A stretch of 64,000 bases of DNA from RPQJ01 sp963707145 (GCA_963707145.1 CAVPOQ010000004.1:186001-250000); one strand, 5' to 3'; positions 46,453-56,205 are shown, counted from the stretch's first letter. Notes: generated by a model from the sequence alone, not told the origin. Numbers and translations: made by a program.

Positions 46453-47222
46453 GCGAGCCACGGTCGATCTTCATCACGGGCGCCGGCGCCGGCATCGGCG
46501 CCGAGACCGCGCGCCTGTTCGCGTCGCGCGGCTGGCGGGTGGGCGCCTCCGACGTCGATGCAGCCGCGCTCGAGGCACTCGCGCGCGAGACCGGGAGCGC
46601 TGCGCTCAGCACCCACCTCGCCGACGTACGCGACTTCGCCGCCGTGCAGGCCGCGCTGCAGGAGTTCACGGCGCCCGCCGGCGGCCGGCTCGACGTCGTG
46701 TTCGCCAACGCGGGCGTCCTGTTCATGGGCCCGGACGAGACCATCACCCGCGGCCAGAAGGACCTGCTGGTCGACGTCAACGTACGCGGCGTCATGCACA
46801 CGATCGATGCGGCCTTCCCGTGCCTCGCGCGGACGCCGGGGTCGCGCGTGATCGCGATGAGCTCGACCTCGGCCGAGTACGGCTCGCCGCAGCACGCGGT
46901 GTACGGCGCGACGAAATTCTTCGTGCGCGGGCTCACGGAAGCGCTGGACATCGAGTACCGCGCGCACGGCATCCGCGTCTCGGCCATCTACGTCCCCTAC
47001 GTGCAGACCGGGATGGTCTTCGACGCCAAGGTCAAGCCGGCCTCGATCGGGCGGCTGGGGGTGAAGATCCCGCCGCGGCGCGTCGCCGAGACGGTGTGGC
47101 GCGCGGCGCACGGCCACCGCGTGCACTGGCGCGTCGGGCTCGACGCCAGGCTGATCAATTTCGCGGCGCGCCTGCTCGGGGGCGGCGTGGCGCCGATCTA
47201 CGCGCGGCTGATGCGGGAGTGA
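46449..47222 (+). CDS. Short-chain dehydrogenase/reductase
   Basis: The 257-residue protein has the SDR NAD(P) loop FITGAGAGIGAETARLFAS and the NAG motif VFANAGVLFMGP. The catalytic Ser-Tyr-Lys is in MSSTSAEYGSPQHAVYGATKFFVRGLTEAL (two pieces). The substrate is unknown. A C-terminal helix pair ends with LLGGGVAPIYARLMRE, reminiscent of those acting on lipophilic compounds. It is translated after the small periplasmic protein and may share a message with it. Confidence 0.9.
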   Translation: MSEPRSIFITGAGAGIGAETARLFASRGWRVGASDVDAAALEALARETGSAALSTHLADVRDFAAVQAALQEFTAPAGGRLDVVFANAGVLFMGPDETITRGQKDLLVDVNVRGVMHTIDAAFPCLARTPGSRVIAMSSTSAEYGSPQHAVYGATKFFVRGLTEALDIEYRAHGIRVSAIYVPYVQTGMVFDAKVKPASIGRLGVKIPPRRVAETVWRAAHGHRVHWRVGLDARLINFAARLLGGGVAPIYARLMRE

Positions 47223-47250
47223 GCGGCGCCGCCGCCGCCCGCAACGTCGC

Positions 47251-48080
47251 TCAGAATGCGGCGGGCAGCGTGCTCGCCACCGCCACGCGCACGCCGGGCG
47301 CATCGAGCCGCTGCGCCGTGAGCGTATCGCCCCAGACGCAGCCGGTGTCGAGGCACAGCACGCCGGCCTCCTCCACGTAGCCGAGCGCGGACCAGTGCCC
47401 GCAGACGATCCGGGCGCCGGCCGAGCGGCGACCGCGGCGCCCGGAACCACGGCACCGATCCGGCCGGCATGTCCTCGAGCGCGACCCTTGAACTTCAGCA
47501 GCAGGCGGCCCGACGCGTCGCAGACGCGCATCCGGGTGAGCGCGTTGGTGATGTAGCGCAGGCGGTCGTCACCCTCGAGGTCATCGCGCCAGGTGTCGGG
47601 TCGGTTGCCGTACATCGTGGCGAACAGGCGGCCGCTGCGTTCGCCGCGCAGCGCGCTCTCGAGCTCCGCCGCGCAGCGGCGCGCGAGATCGATGTCCCAT
47701 TGCGGCGGGAGCCCGGCGTGGACCATGGTCGCGCCGAGCCGCGAGTCGTGGTGCAGCAGCGGGCGCGACTGCAGCCAGTCGAGCAGTCGGCCGCGGTCCG
47801 GAGCGTCGAGAACGGGTCGCAGCGATTCGTCTGCCGCTCGCGGCGTTTCGCCACCGCGCGCAAGGGCGAGCAGGTGCAGGTCGTGGTTGCCGAGCACGAC
47901 GACCGCGGCGTCGCCGAGACGCTCGACGAGCCGCAGCGCGTCGAGCGAGCGCGGGCCGCGGTTGACGAGATCGCCCACGAACCAGAGCCGGTCCCGCGCC
48001 GGCGAGAAGTCGATCCGCTCGAGCAGGGTCTCGAGCTCGGTGCAGCAGCCCTGCACGTCGCCGACGGCCCACACCGCCAT
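47251..48080 (-). CDS. apaH: Symmetrical bis(5'-nucleosyl)-tetraphosphatase (two frame breaks)
   Basis: ApaH hydrolyses Ap4A to two ADP. The N-terminal part shows the calcineurin-like metal motifs WAVGDVQGC, FVGDLVNRGPRSL, VLGNHDLHLLALARG and MVHAGLPPQWD, and then RRCAAELE. The C-terminal part is in other frames: DMPAGSVPWFRAP, then ARIVCGHWSALGYVEEAGV and DTGCVWGDTLTAQRL. Two bases appear lost at 47478-47484 and again at 47424-47430, both in CG runs; restoring them gives 278 codons, like E. coli ApaH. It is the last gene of the lptD cluster. Confidence 0.93.
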
Positions 48081-48086
48081 CGGCGG

Positions 48087-48467
48087 TCAGTGCAGCAGGC
48101 CGGGCACGGCGAGCGTGAAGGGCGCGATCGGCGCGTCGAAATGCTCGCCGTCGTCGGCCACCATGCGGTACCTGCCGTGCATCGAGCCCACCGGCGTCTC
48201 CAGGATCGCGCCGCTCGAGTAGCGGAAGCCCTCGCCGGGCTCGAGGTGGGGCTGCTCGCCCACCACGCCGTCGCCGACGACTTCTTCCACCTTGCCGTTG
48301 GCGTCGGTGATGATCCAGTGCCGCGACAGCAGCCGCGCGGGCACCGAGCCCTCGTTGCGGATGGTGATGGTGTAGGCGAACACGAAGCGGCCGTCGCCGG
48401 GGTTCGACTGCTCCTCGACGAAGTGGGTGATCACCTCGACCCGGATGCTGTGACTGGTGGTATTCAT
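48087..48467 (-). CDS. apaG: ApaG protein
   Basis: The 126-residue protein starts MNTTSHSIRVEVITHFVEEQ and is the FN3-like ApaG: FVFAYTITIRNEG, LLSRHWIITDANG, VGEQPHLEPGEGFRYSSGA and PVGSMHGRYRMV. The structure is known; its biochemical role is not settled (a Co2+/magnesium link is reported). It lies six bases before apaH. An in-frame ATG at 48473 would add two residues. Confidence 0.95.
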   Translation of the reverse strand: MNTTSHSIRVEVITHFVEEQSNPGDGRFVFAYTITIRNEGSVPARLLSRHWIITDANGKVEEVVGDGVVGEQPHLEPGEGFRYSSGAILETPVGSMHGRYRMVADDGEHFDAPIAPFTLAVPGLLH

Positions 48468-48486
48468 GTGCATCCCGGTGGCAAGT

Positions 48487-48924
48487 TCATTCCCGCGGCA
48501 GGCGTACCGCGAGGACGTCGCAGGGCGCCGCGTGCAGCACCGTGTCCTCGGTGAAGTTGAACAGGATCGAGACGCCGTGGCGCTCGCGGCTGCCGATCAT
48601 GATCAGGTCGATGCCGCGTGCCTGGGCGACGCGGACCACTTCGGTCTTGATGTTGCCGGTGTTCACCAGGCGCTCGCAGTGCCCGATGCCGAGACTCGCG
48701 GCGAGCTCGGCGATGCGCACCCGGGCACGCTCGACGAGCTCACCCTCGATCTGCACGGCGGGCAGCAACGCCTCGCCCATCGGCTCCACGGGAACGTACT
48801 CGACCACGTGCAGCAGCGTGAGCTCGGCGCCGCACTTCGCGGCCAGCGACCGCGCGCGTTCGGCGATCTTCTCGCTGTCGTCCGTCAGGTCGAGGCAGAG
48901 CAGGATCTTCCGGTAGTCGCCCAT
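48487..48924 (-). CDS. Universal stress protein A-like
   Basis: The 145-residue protein begins MGDYRKILLCLDLTDDSEKI and ends with the ATP-binding-type IMIGSRERHGVSILFNFTEDTVLHAAPCDVLAVR. It corresponds to the UspA/UspD group that lacks a full GxxGxG(S/T) P-loop. It sits inside the lptD-surA-pdxA-rsmA-apaG-apaH order, between rsmA and apaG, where most gammaproteobacteria have no gene. The role is stress-related by family only. Confidence 0.9.
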   Translation of the reverse strand: MGDYRKILLCLDLTDDSEKIAERARSLAAKCGAELTLLHVVEYVPVEPMGEALLPAVQIEGELVERARVRIAELAASLGIGHCERLVNTGNIKTEVVRVAQARGIDLIMIGSRERHGVSILFNFTEDTVLHAAPCDVLAVRLPRE

Positions 48925-48963
48925 GACAGTGCTCCAGCGGGGTGGGCCCCGGATGCTACGGGA

Positions 48964-49788
48964 TTATAGGTCGCCGGCGGGGAGCGACCAATTGCGGCCG
49001 TCCGGCCCGCCGGACGCCGCGAGCTGCGCCGCGAGGGCGGCGAACAGTTCAGGGGCCAGCGTCTCGGGGCGGGCCCGTGGGTCCACGCCGGCGGCGGCGA
49101 TGCGTTCCACGTCGAGCAGTTCGGCCAGTGAGTTGCGCAGCGTCTTGCGGCGCTGCGAGAACGCCGCAGCCACGACGCGCGCATAGGCCCGCGGGTCGGC
49201 GAGCGGAAACGGCGGTGCGGCGTGCGGATGCAGTGCGAAGAAGGTCGAGACCACCTTCGGCGGCGGCGCGAAGGCACCGGTGCCGATGTCGAACAGCGGT
49301 TCGACCCGTACCCAGGGTGCGAGCATGACCGTGAGCCGTCCGTACTCCTTGCCGCCGGGACTGGCTGCCATGCGCGCGACGACTTCCTTCTGCAGCATGA
49401 AGTGCATGTCCGACACCGCGTCGAGCTGCTCGAGGAAGCGGAACAGCAGCGGCGTGGAGATGTTGTAGGGGAGGTTGCCCACCAGCCGCAGCGGCGCGCC
49501 GTCGCCACGCAGCGCGCGCAGGTCGAACTCGAGCGCGTCGTGGACGTGCACGCGCAACTCACCGAGGCCGCGGCAGCGCGCCTCGAGCGCCGGCAGCACG
49601 TCGCGGTCGAACTCGACGACGTCGAGCGCGCCGGCGGCCTCTAGCAGCGGCGCGGTGATGGCGCCGCGCCCCGGGCCGATCTCGACCAGCCGGTCGCCGT
49701 GGCGCGGCGCGACCGCGCGCACGATGCGCCCGATCGTCCCCGGGTCGTGCAGGAAGTGCTGTCCGAGCCGCTTCTTGGCGCGGCTCAC
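48964..49788 (-). CDS. rsmA: 16S rRNA (A1518/A1519-N6)-dimethyltransferase
   Basis: RsmA (KsgA) dimethylates two adenosines near the 3' end of 16S rRNA. Motifs: RLGQHFLHD, RLVEIGPGRGAITAPLL (SAM loop), LRLVGNLPYNISTPLL (catalytic NLPY), MLQKEVVARMAA. I chose GTG 49788 (MSRAKKRLGQHF) rather than the ATG at 49806, because it gives the standard N-terminus and overlaps the pdxA stop as GTGA. The C-terminal helical domain ends in WSLPAGDL. Confidence 0.96.
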   Translation of the reverse strand: MSRAKKRLGQHFLHDPGTIGRIVRAVAPRHGDRLVEIGPGRGAITAPLLEAAGALDVVEFDRDVLPALEARCRGLGELRVHVHDALEFDLRALRGDGAPLRLVGNLPYNISTPLLFRFLEQLDAVSDMHFMLQKEVVARMAASPGGKEYGRLTVMLAPWVRVEPLFDIGTGAFAPPPKVVSTFFALHPHAAPPFPLADPRAYARVVAAAFSQRRKTLRNSLAELLDVERIAAAGVDPRARPETLAPELFAALAAQLAASGGPDGRNWSLPAGDL

Positions 49789-50711
49789 CGGCGGCGCGCG
49801 GCGCACATCTCGGCCGCGAGGCGCAGCGCGGCGCGCAGGCTGCCGGGGTCGGCGCGACCCGTGCCCGCGAGGTCGAGAGCCGTCCCGTGGTCCACCGAGG
49901 TGCGCAGGATCGGCAGGCCGAGCGTGACGTTCACGGCGTGGCCGAAGCTGGCGTGCTTGAGCACCGGCAGGCCCTGGTCGTGGAACATCGCGAGCACGGC
50001 GTCGTGACCGGCGACGCGCGCGGGCAGGAACGCGGTGTCGGCCGGGACCGGCCCGGTCAGGTGCAGTCCCTGCGCGCGGAGCCGCTCGAGCGCCGGCTCG
50101 ATCACCTCGATCTCCTCGCGGCCGAGATGGCCGCCTTCGCCCGCGTGCGGGTTCAGTCCGCAGACGAGGATGCGAGGTACGGCGATGCCGAACTTCGCGC
50201 GCAGGTCGGCGTCGAGGACGCGCAGCACGCCCTCGAGCCGGTGCGCCGTGATCGCGGCGCTCACCCGGGCGAGCGGCAGGTGGGTGGTGGCGAGCGCGAC
50301 CCGCAGCCCGCCACCCGCGAGCAGCATCACCGGCAACGGTGCACCGCAGCGCTCCGCGAGGTACTCGGTGTGGCCGGTGAAGCGCACGCCCGCCTCGTTG
50401 ATCACGCCCTTGTGGACCGGGGCCGTCACCATCGCGTCGAAGCGCCCCGCGAGGCAGCCGTCGGTGGCCGCATCCAGCACGGCGAGGACGTAGGAGGCAT
50501 TGGCGGGATCGAGCCGCCCTGGCGTGCTCGGCGCGGCGAGCGGGACGTGCAGTACGGACTCCGCGGGCAGCGGCCGGCCGGCGGCGCGCTCGAGCAGCGC
50601 GTGGTCGCCGACGAGCACCAGGCGGATCGCAGGGTCATGGTCGAGCAGCGAGGCGCAGAGTTCCGGCCCGATGCCGGCGGGCTCGCCGCTGGTGACGGCG
50701 ATGGTCGGCAT
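49785..50711 (-). CDS. pdxA: 4-hydroxythreonine-4-phosphate dehydrogenase
   Basis: PdxA oxidises 4-phosphohydroxy-L-threonine in vitamin B6 synthesis. The 308-residue protein shows AVTSGEPAGIGPELCASLL at the N-terminus, the metal ligands in RFTGHTEYLAE, GLNPHAGEGGHLGREE, LAMFHDQGLPVLKH and the final SVDHGTALDLAGTG. All metal-binding histidines are visible. It follows surA by 14 bases. Confidence 0.97.
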   Translation of the reverse strand: MPTIAVTSGEPAGIGPELCASLLDHDPAIRLVLVGDHALLERAAGRPLPAESVLHVPLAAPSTPGRLDPANASYVLAVLDAATDGCLAGRFDAMVTAPVHKGVINEAGVRFTGHTEYLAERCGAPLPVMLLAGGGLRVALATTHLPLARVSAAITAHRLEGVLRVLDADLRAKFGIAVPRILVCGLNPHAGEGGHLGREEIEVIEPALERLRAQGLHLTGPVPADTAFLPARVAGHDAVLAMFHDQGLPVLKHASFGHAVNVTLGLPILRTSVDHGTALDLAGTGRADPGSLRAALRLAAEMCAARRR

Positions 50712-50725
50712 TGCGCCGCCGCGGC

Positions 50726-52033
50726 TCACAGCCGGTATTCGACGAAGGCCTCGTCGCGCAGGCGGCGCATCCAGATCTCGGTCTCCTCCTCGGCGCGCGA
50801 CTCCCGCAGCTGCGCCACGCAGCGATTGCGGAGCACGTCCTCGGTGGCGTCGTAGTCGCGCCGGCCCAGCAGCTGCACGATGTGCCAGCCATACTGCGTC
50901 TTGAAGGGCTGGCTGATCTCGTCGATCTTCAGCGACTCGAGCTGCTGCTCGAAGACCGGGACGAAAGTGCCGGGACCCACCCAGCCGAGGTCGCCACCGT
51001 TCGCCGCGGAGCCCTTGTCGTCGGAGTTCACCGAGGCGATCGCCTCGAAGCTCTCGCCCTTGAGGATGCGCTCGCGGAACTGCACGAGCTTCTGCCGGAC
51101 CGTGTCGTCGTCCTCGACGGCATTGGTCTCGAGCAGGATGTGCCGCGCGTGCACCTGGGAGACCATCGCGTTGGAGGTGGCGCTGCGCCTGTCGCGCACC
51201 TTGAAGATGTGCAGCCCGCTCGGCGTGCGGATCGGCTCGGTGATCTCGCCCGGCTGCATGCGGACGATGATCTCCGCCGCGAAGGAGGGCAGCTGGTTCG
51301 CACGGCGCCAGCCGAGCGAACCGCCCTCGAGCGCCGTGCCGGAATCGGAGTACGCGGCCGCGAGTTGCGCGAAGTCCTCGCCGCGGCGCGCGCGGTCGTA
51401 GATGCCCTGGGCGCGCACCGCGCGCTCCTCGGCCTGCTCGGGCGTGGCGGAGGCCGGCACCGATACGAGGATGTGGGCGAGCTCGAATTCGACGTCCTGC
51501 TCGGGGGCGCTCTTGCGCCGCTGCATGCACTGGTCGATCTCGCGCGGCGAAACGTAGATGCGCGAGTACACGTCGCGCTGGCGCAGCAGGTTGAGCGTCA
51601 TCTCCTGGCGCACCTCTTCGCGGTAGCGCGCGTAGTCGACGCCCTGCGCCTCGAGTGCCGACGGCAGGTCGGCGAACTGGATGGCGTTGCGCCTGGCGAT
51701 GTCCGCCAGTGCCTCGTTCAGCGCCTCGTCCGGCACCTTGATGCCGAGGCGCTCGGCACGCTGCATCTGGATTTCCTGAATCACCAGCCGCTCGAGCACC
51801 TGCTGGCGCAGCAGGTTGCGCGGCGGCAGCGCCTGTCCCTGCTGCTCGAAACGCTGGGTGACCGTGGCGACCTGCTGGTCGAGCGCGCTGGTGAGCACGA
51901 TCCCGTCGTTCACCACGGCCGCGACCCCGTCGAGCAGCACGCCACGGCTGCTCAGTTCGCGTGCCTCCACACCGCTCGCGAGCCCGGTCAGCAACAGGCA
52001 GGCCAGCAGCAATCCATTGAAAAACAAGGGCAT
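50726..52033 (-). CDS. surA: Periplasmic chaperone/peptidyl-prolyl isomerase SurA
   Basis: SurA escorts outer-membrane proteins such as LptD. The 435-residue protein has a signal peptide (MPLFFNGLLLACLLLTG), an N-terminal chaperone region (LDGVAAVVNDGIVLTSALDQ) and two parvulin domains. The parvulin domains lie at about 170-275 (ELAHILVSVPA, GSLGWRRANQLPSFA) and 285-385 (VHARHILLETNAV, GDLGWVGPGTFVPVFE). The stop and start of lptD/surA are one base apart. The next gene is pdxA, the usual order. Confidence 0.96.
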   Translation of the reverse strand: MPLFFNGLLLACLLLTGLASGVEARELSSRGVLLDGVAAVVNDGIVLTSALDQQVATVTQRFEQQGQALPPRNLLRQQVLERLVIQEIQMQRAERLGIKVPDEALNEALADIARRNAIQFADLPSALEAQGVDYARYREEVRQEMTLNLLRQRDVYSRIYVSPREIDQCMQRRKSAPEQDVEFELAHILVSVPASATPEQAEERAVRAQGIYDRARRGEDFAQLAAAYSDSGTALEGGSLGWRRANQLPSFAAEIIVRMQPGEITEPIRTPSGLHIFKVRDRRSATSNAMVSQVHARHILLETNAVEDDDTVRQKLVQFRERILKGESFEAIASVNSDDKGSAANGGDLGWVGPGTFVPVFEQQLESLKIDEISQPFKTQYGWHIVQLLGRRDYDATEDVLRNRCVAQLRESRAEEETEIWMRRLRDEAFVEYRL

Positions 52034-52034
52034 T

Positions 52035-54282
52035 TCAGGACCGGGGCTCGGGCGGGAGGGCGGAGTATCCACGAATCGCATCGCGCAGGAAAGCTTCGGT
52101 GTCCGTTCCGACATTCGACAGGCCTTTCAGTTCCAGCTGCAGCCCGATCGAGGTATCGATGTCGCCCGTGCGGCTGCTCAGGAAGCGGCGTGTCACCAGC
52201 CGCAGCGCCCAGCAGCACGAGCCGTACTCGAAGCCGACGAACTGGTCGAGGGTCTTGTCCTCCTGCAGGGAATAGACCCAGCGCCCGAAGCCGCGCCAGT
52301 GCTCGCCGATCGGCCAGGCCGCGGACACGTCGAACTGGTCCACCGTGTCGCGGCGATAGCGATAGGCCGCGTTCAAGACGCGGTCGGACGCGGGCCGGTA
52401 CTGCACGCGGAGGTCGGAGTATTCGGTCACGGACTCGTCGGGGTTCCACTGGTAGGCCGCCCGCGCGCTCCAGTTCTTGAAGGCCGTGAGCTCGAGCTCG
52501 GCGATCACGTCGGAGGTGGCGCGCTCGCGCGGCACCTCGTCGGGCAGGAAGACGCGGGGATCCTCGAAGTAGAAGGCCTGGCCGAGCGTCGCGCTCAGGT
52601 ACTGCCGTCCGCCGGCGGCATTGAGCAGCCGGCTCGTCACGCCGACGTTGAGCTGGTTCGCGTCGCCGACCCGGTCGGCGCCGACGTAGCGGTTGGTGCG
52701 GAACAGCTCGACGATGTTGAGGTCGGGCAGCCCGGTGTCGAACACCGGCAGGTCGTCCTGGTCGCGGTAGGGCACGTACAGGTACATCATCCGGGGCTCG
52801 AGTGTCTGCAGGCGCTGGCCCTTCGAGCCCGCCGTCCGCTCGAGCGCGAAGCCGGTTTCCGCCGTCAACACTGGCAGCGAGCGCACCGGGGAGTCGTCCG
52901 TGCCCGGCGGCGCCTCCGACAGCGAGTAGGCCGTGGTGCGCCACGCGGCGTCGGCCTGGACGTGGGCGCCGAAGGCCTCGCTGCGCCAGCCGATCGCGGG
53001 CTCGACGTCGAAGCGCGCGCCGTCCTCGTTCACGTCGCTCTGGAAGCTCACTGCCTCCGAGCGCAGCCACGCGCGGAACCCGCCCCCGAGGTCGTCCCAG
53101 CGGCCGGCTACCAGCACCTGCGGCAGCCGCGAGTAGGGGTACTCATCCTCGGGCAGGCCGGAGTCGAGCACCTGGTAGTTCTGCACCCGGCCGATGAACG
53201 ACCAGTGCCGCGTGTCCCTGCGCGCCTCCGCGAGCTGGTCCAGGAACGTGATGCTGGTGCCTTCGAAGCCGATGCCGTAGTCCTCGAAGTAGCTCTTGTC
53301 GGTGGCGTAGGCCGCGTCGACCAGCAGGCGGGTGAGCGGTGCGAGCCGCGTCACGTGCTCGAGGTCCGCGGTGCCGCGCGCCGCGCCGTAGTCGTCGTCG
53401 TGGTAGAGGTACTCGGCGGTGAAGATGCCGCGGCTGCGCTCGGTGAGGTAGCGGAACTCGGGGTCGAGGCGCAGGCCGCGCGACCAGAAGTAGCGCGAGG
53501 TGATGGTGGCGTCGTAGTTCGGCGCGATGTTCCAGTACCACGGCACCGCGATCTGGGTGCCGGTCTTGTTGCTGCTGCCGATCGAGGGAAACAGCAGTCC
53601 CGACTTGCGCTGATCGCCGACCGGGAAGGTGAGCCACGGCGCGTAGAGGATGGGCACGCCCTTGAAGTCGAGCCGCACGCCGCGGCCGGTGCCGGTGCGC
53701 GTCTCCTGGTCGATCGAGATGCGTTGCGCGCTGAGCATCCAGTCCTCGTTGCCGGCCGGACAGGCCGTGTAGCGGACGCCCTGGAGGTCGATCACCGTCT
53801 GGTCGCGCAGCTGCACGTCCTCGGCGGCGCCGCGCACCATGCGCTCCGGGATCTCGAATTCGGCGCCCTGGAAGCTGCCGGAGCCTTCGCTGAACTCGCC
53901 GCCGCGGCCACGCACATGCAGCGTGGGGTCGAGGAACTCGACGTTGCCGGAGAGCCTGACGCTGCGCGCCTCGGCGTCGATCTCGGCGGCGTCCGCCGTC
54001 AGCAGCCGCTGACCCATGCGGATGCGCACGTTGCCCGTCAGCGTCGCGTCGCCCGCGCGACCGAGTTCGCCCTGGTCGCTGCTGATGTCGATGCGGGGAT
54101 CTTCGGGATCGGCCTTCAGCAGTTCCTCGAGGCGCGGGTCGGGCACCTGCACCGGGCAGGCCGAATCCTGCGCGAGCGCGGGTGCCGACGACGCCAGCCC
54201 GAGCAGCGTCAGCCTCAGCAGCAGGGCGAGCCGTCGCGGGGCCGGCGAAGTTCGAGGCGGCGAAGTCGGCGGACGGCATCAT
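52035..54282 (-). CDS. lptD: LPS-assembly protein LptD (one frame break in the signal peptide)
   Basis: LptD is the outer-membrane barrel that inserts lipopolysaccharide. The N-terminal jellyroll (OstA-like) shows ATLTGNVRIRMGQRLLTADAA and RLSGNVEFLDP. The barrel shows FPVGDQRKSGLLFPSIG, YWNIAPNYDATI, FRYLTERSRGIFTAEY and the C-terminal FVGFEYGSCCWALRLV with its conserved cysteine pair. A signal peptide (LALLLRLTLLGLASSAPALA) is in the barrel frame but the ATG pair at 54282/54279 is two bases out of frame. Restoring CG at 54240-54245 joins MMPSADFAASNFAAAPRR and gives 749 residues. Confidence 0.95.
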
Positions 54283-54289
54283 GGCCGCG

Positions 54290-54297
54290 ATTATAAT
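54290..54297. promoter_or_regulatory. Shared -10-like element between lptD and amgK
   Basis: ATTATAAT is self-complementary and contains TATAAT on both strands, the only AT-rich spot between the two divergent starts. It could serve as -10 in both directions. For lptD the ATG would be about eight bases away, giving a nearly leaderless message. No clear -35 was found. Confidence 0.35.
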
Positions 54298-54336
54298 TCC
54301 CGCCCCCTCCCCCGATCCGATCTTCCGAGGCACTCC

Positions 54337-55374
54337 TTGCCCGACGCCCGCCGCGACGATCCCCGGCTCGACCTGCTGCGCCACTGGCTCGAAGCCGACC
54401 TGGGCTGGCGCGACTTCGGTCTCGCCCCGGCCTCCGCGGACGCGAGTTTCCGCCGCTATTTCCGCGTCACCCGCCCCGAGGGGACGGTGATCGCAATGGA
54501 CGCGCCGCCGGAGAAGGAGGACGTGCGAGCCCTACCTGCGCGTCGCCGGCATGCTCGAGGCCACGGGCGTGTGCGCGCCGCGCGTCGTCGCCCGCAATGC
54601 CGCGGACGGATTCCTGCTGCTCACGGACCTGGGCTCGACCACCTACCTCGAGGCGCTCGCGGACCCCGCGCGCGCGGCGGCGCTGTACGCCGACGCAATC
54701 GTCGCGCTGGTGCGCGATGCAGGCGCGCGGGGCGGGCTTCTGCAGGTCGCTCCCGCGCTACGACGAGCGCCTGCTGCGCACCGAGATGCGCCTGTTCCCG
54801 GACTGGCTGCTGGCGCGGCACCTGGGTCTCGAGCTCGACGGCGCAGTTGCGGCGACGCTCGAGTCCGCCGCGCGACCTGCTGGTCGCCAACGCGCTCGGG
54901 CAGCCGCAGGTATTCGTGCACCGCGACTACCACTCGCGCAACCTCATGGTCTCCGCCGGCGCCAACCCCGGCATCCTCGACTTCCAGGACGCGGTGCACG
55001 GGGCGCTCACCTACGACCTCGTCTCGCTGCTGCGCGACTGCTACGTGGCCTGGCCGCAGCAGCAGGTGCTCGGCTGGGCGCGCGACTACCGACGCCTCGC
55101 GGCCGCGGCCGGTCTCGACACTGGCGCCGACGAGGCGCAGTTCCTGCGCTGGCTCGACCTGATGGGCGTGCAGCGCCACCTCAAGGCGGCCGGCATCTTC
55201 GCGCGGCTCTGGCATCGCGACGGCAAGCCCGGTTACCTGCCCGACGTGCCGCGCACGCTCGGCTACGTCGTCGAGGCCTGTGCGCGCCACGAAGATCTCG
55301 CCCCGCTCGGCGAACTGGTGCGCGAGCGCGTCCTGCCGGCGATGGTGGCGAGCACCGGGGCGGCGCGCGCGTGA
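54337..55374 (+). CDS. amgK: Anomeric MurNAc/GlcNAc kinase AmgK (three frame breaks)
   Basis: AmgK phosphorylates MurNAc at C1 for direct recycling to UDP-MurNAc, bypassing de novo synthesis. The kinase fold is spread over frames. The N-terminus is LDLLRHWLEADLGW, ADASFRRYFRV; then MLEATGVCAPRVVARNAADGFLLLTDLG; then SLPRYDERLLRTEMRLFPDWLLARHLG; and finally FVHRDYHSRNLMV (catalytic) and GILDFQDAVHGALTYDLVSLL (metal). Each junction needs two bases in a CG run, at 54525-54529, 54723-54730 and 54869-54875. The result is 348 codons. TTG 54337 with GAGG six bases upstream is the likely start. Its stop overlaps the murU GTG. Confidence 0.93.
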   Translation: MPDARRDDPRLDLLRHWLEADLGWRDFGLAPASADASFRRYFRVTRPEGTVIAMDAPPEKEDVRALPARRRHARGHGRVRAARRRPQCRGRIPAAHGPGLDHLPRGARGPRARGGAVRRRNRRAGARCRRAGRASAGRSRATTSACCAPRCACSRTGCWRGTWVSSSTAQLRRRSSPPRDLLVANALGQPQVFVHRDYHSRNLMVSAGANPGILDFQDAVHGALTYDLVSLLRDCYVAWPQQQVLGWARDYRRLAAAAGLDTGADEAQFLRWLDLMGVQRHLKAAGIFARLWHRDGKPGYLPDVPRTLGYVVEACARHEDLAPLGELVRERVLPAMVASTGAARA

Positions 55375-56048
55375 GGGCGATGATCCTCGCGGCCGGGCGC
55401 GGTGAGCGCATGCGGCCGCTAACGCTCGAACGCCCCAAGCCGCTGCTCGAGGCGGGCGGCGCGCCGCTGATCGTCCACCACCTGCGTGCGCTTGCCGCGG
55501 CCGGGTTCGAAGACGTCGTCGTGAACCTGTCGTGGCTGGGCGGGCAGATCCGCTCGGCGCTCGGCGATGGCAGCCGCCACGGCCTGCGACTGCACTACAG
55601 CGAGGAGGGGCCCGAGCCGCTCGAGACCGGCGGCGGCATCTTCCGCGCGCTGCCGCTGCTCGGGCCGGGACCGTTCCTGGTGCTCAACGGCGACGTCTGG
55701 ACCGGGTTCGACTGGGCCGCGCTGCGCGAGCGTCCCGCGCCGTCCGATCTCGCGCACCTCGTGCTGGTGCCGAACCCGGTGCACAACCCGTCCGGCGACT
55801 TCGTGCTCGAGCACGGCCGCATCGTCGAGCATGCGGGCGAGCGACTCACGTTCTCCGGGGTCGGTGTGTACCGCGCGGCGCTCTTCGATGGATGCAGCGA
55901 CGGCGTCTTCAAGCTCGCCCCCCTGCTGCGCTCGGCGGCGCGCGCGGGGCGGTTGAGCGGCGAACTGCACGAAGGCGCGTGGATCGATATCGGGACGCCG
56001 GCGCGGCTCGCGGAACTCGATGCGCAACTGCGGCGCGCCGGACGCTGA
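55371..56048 (+). CDS. murU: N-acetylmuramate alpha-1-phosphate uridylyltransferase
   Basis: MurU converts MurNAc-1-phosphate to UDP-MurNAc, the step after AmgK. The 225-residue protein has MILAAGRGERMRPLTLERPKP (nucleotide loop), PLIVHHLRALAAAGFEDVVV, GPFLVLNGDVWTGF (metal Asp) and FSGVGVYRAALFDG. GTG 55371 overlaps the amgK stop; ATG 55380 is an alternative. The pair amgK-murU occurs in pseudomonads and related bacteria that lack the MurQ route, and gives fosfomycin-independent recycling. Confidence 0.94.
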   Translation: MRAMILAAGRGERMRPLTLERPKPLLEAGGAPLIVHHLRALAAAGFEDVVVNLSWLGGQIRSALGDGSRHGLRLHYSEEGPEPLETGGGIFRALPLLGPGPFLVLNGDVWTGFDWAALRERPAPSDLAHLVLVPNPVHNPSGDFVLEHGRIVEHAGERLTFSGVGVYRAALFDGCSDGVFKLAPLLRSAARAGRLSGELHEGAWIDIGTPARLAELDAQLRRAGR

Positions 56049-56108
56049 ATCCGCTGGCTGCATCGAACGAAGGGTCCGCACGCACGGCGGGCTCCGGTGG
56101 TGTCCGGC

Positions 56109-56205
56109 CTCCGGGAGCCACTTTCCCGGGCGTCGCGCGACATGGACGTCGCGCGCGAGCCCCCAGGGACGGGTTCACGGCGTCCCGGGAAAGTGGCTCC
56201 CGGAG
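56109..56205. repeat. Long imperfect inverted repeat between murU and lipA
   Basis: The arm CTCCGGGAGCCACTTTCCCG (56109-56128, continuing GGCG) is matched in reverse complement by the segment ending 56205 (CGGGAAAGTGGCTCCCGGAG). About 22 bases pair with one bulge, around a GC-rich loop of about 48 bases that contains a CCCCCAGGGACGGG-type stem. It has the look of a mobile palindromic (REP-like) unit; the loop is not a gene. Confidence 0.7.
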
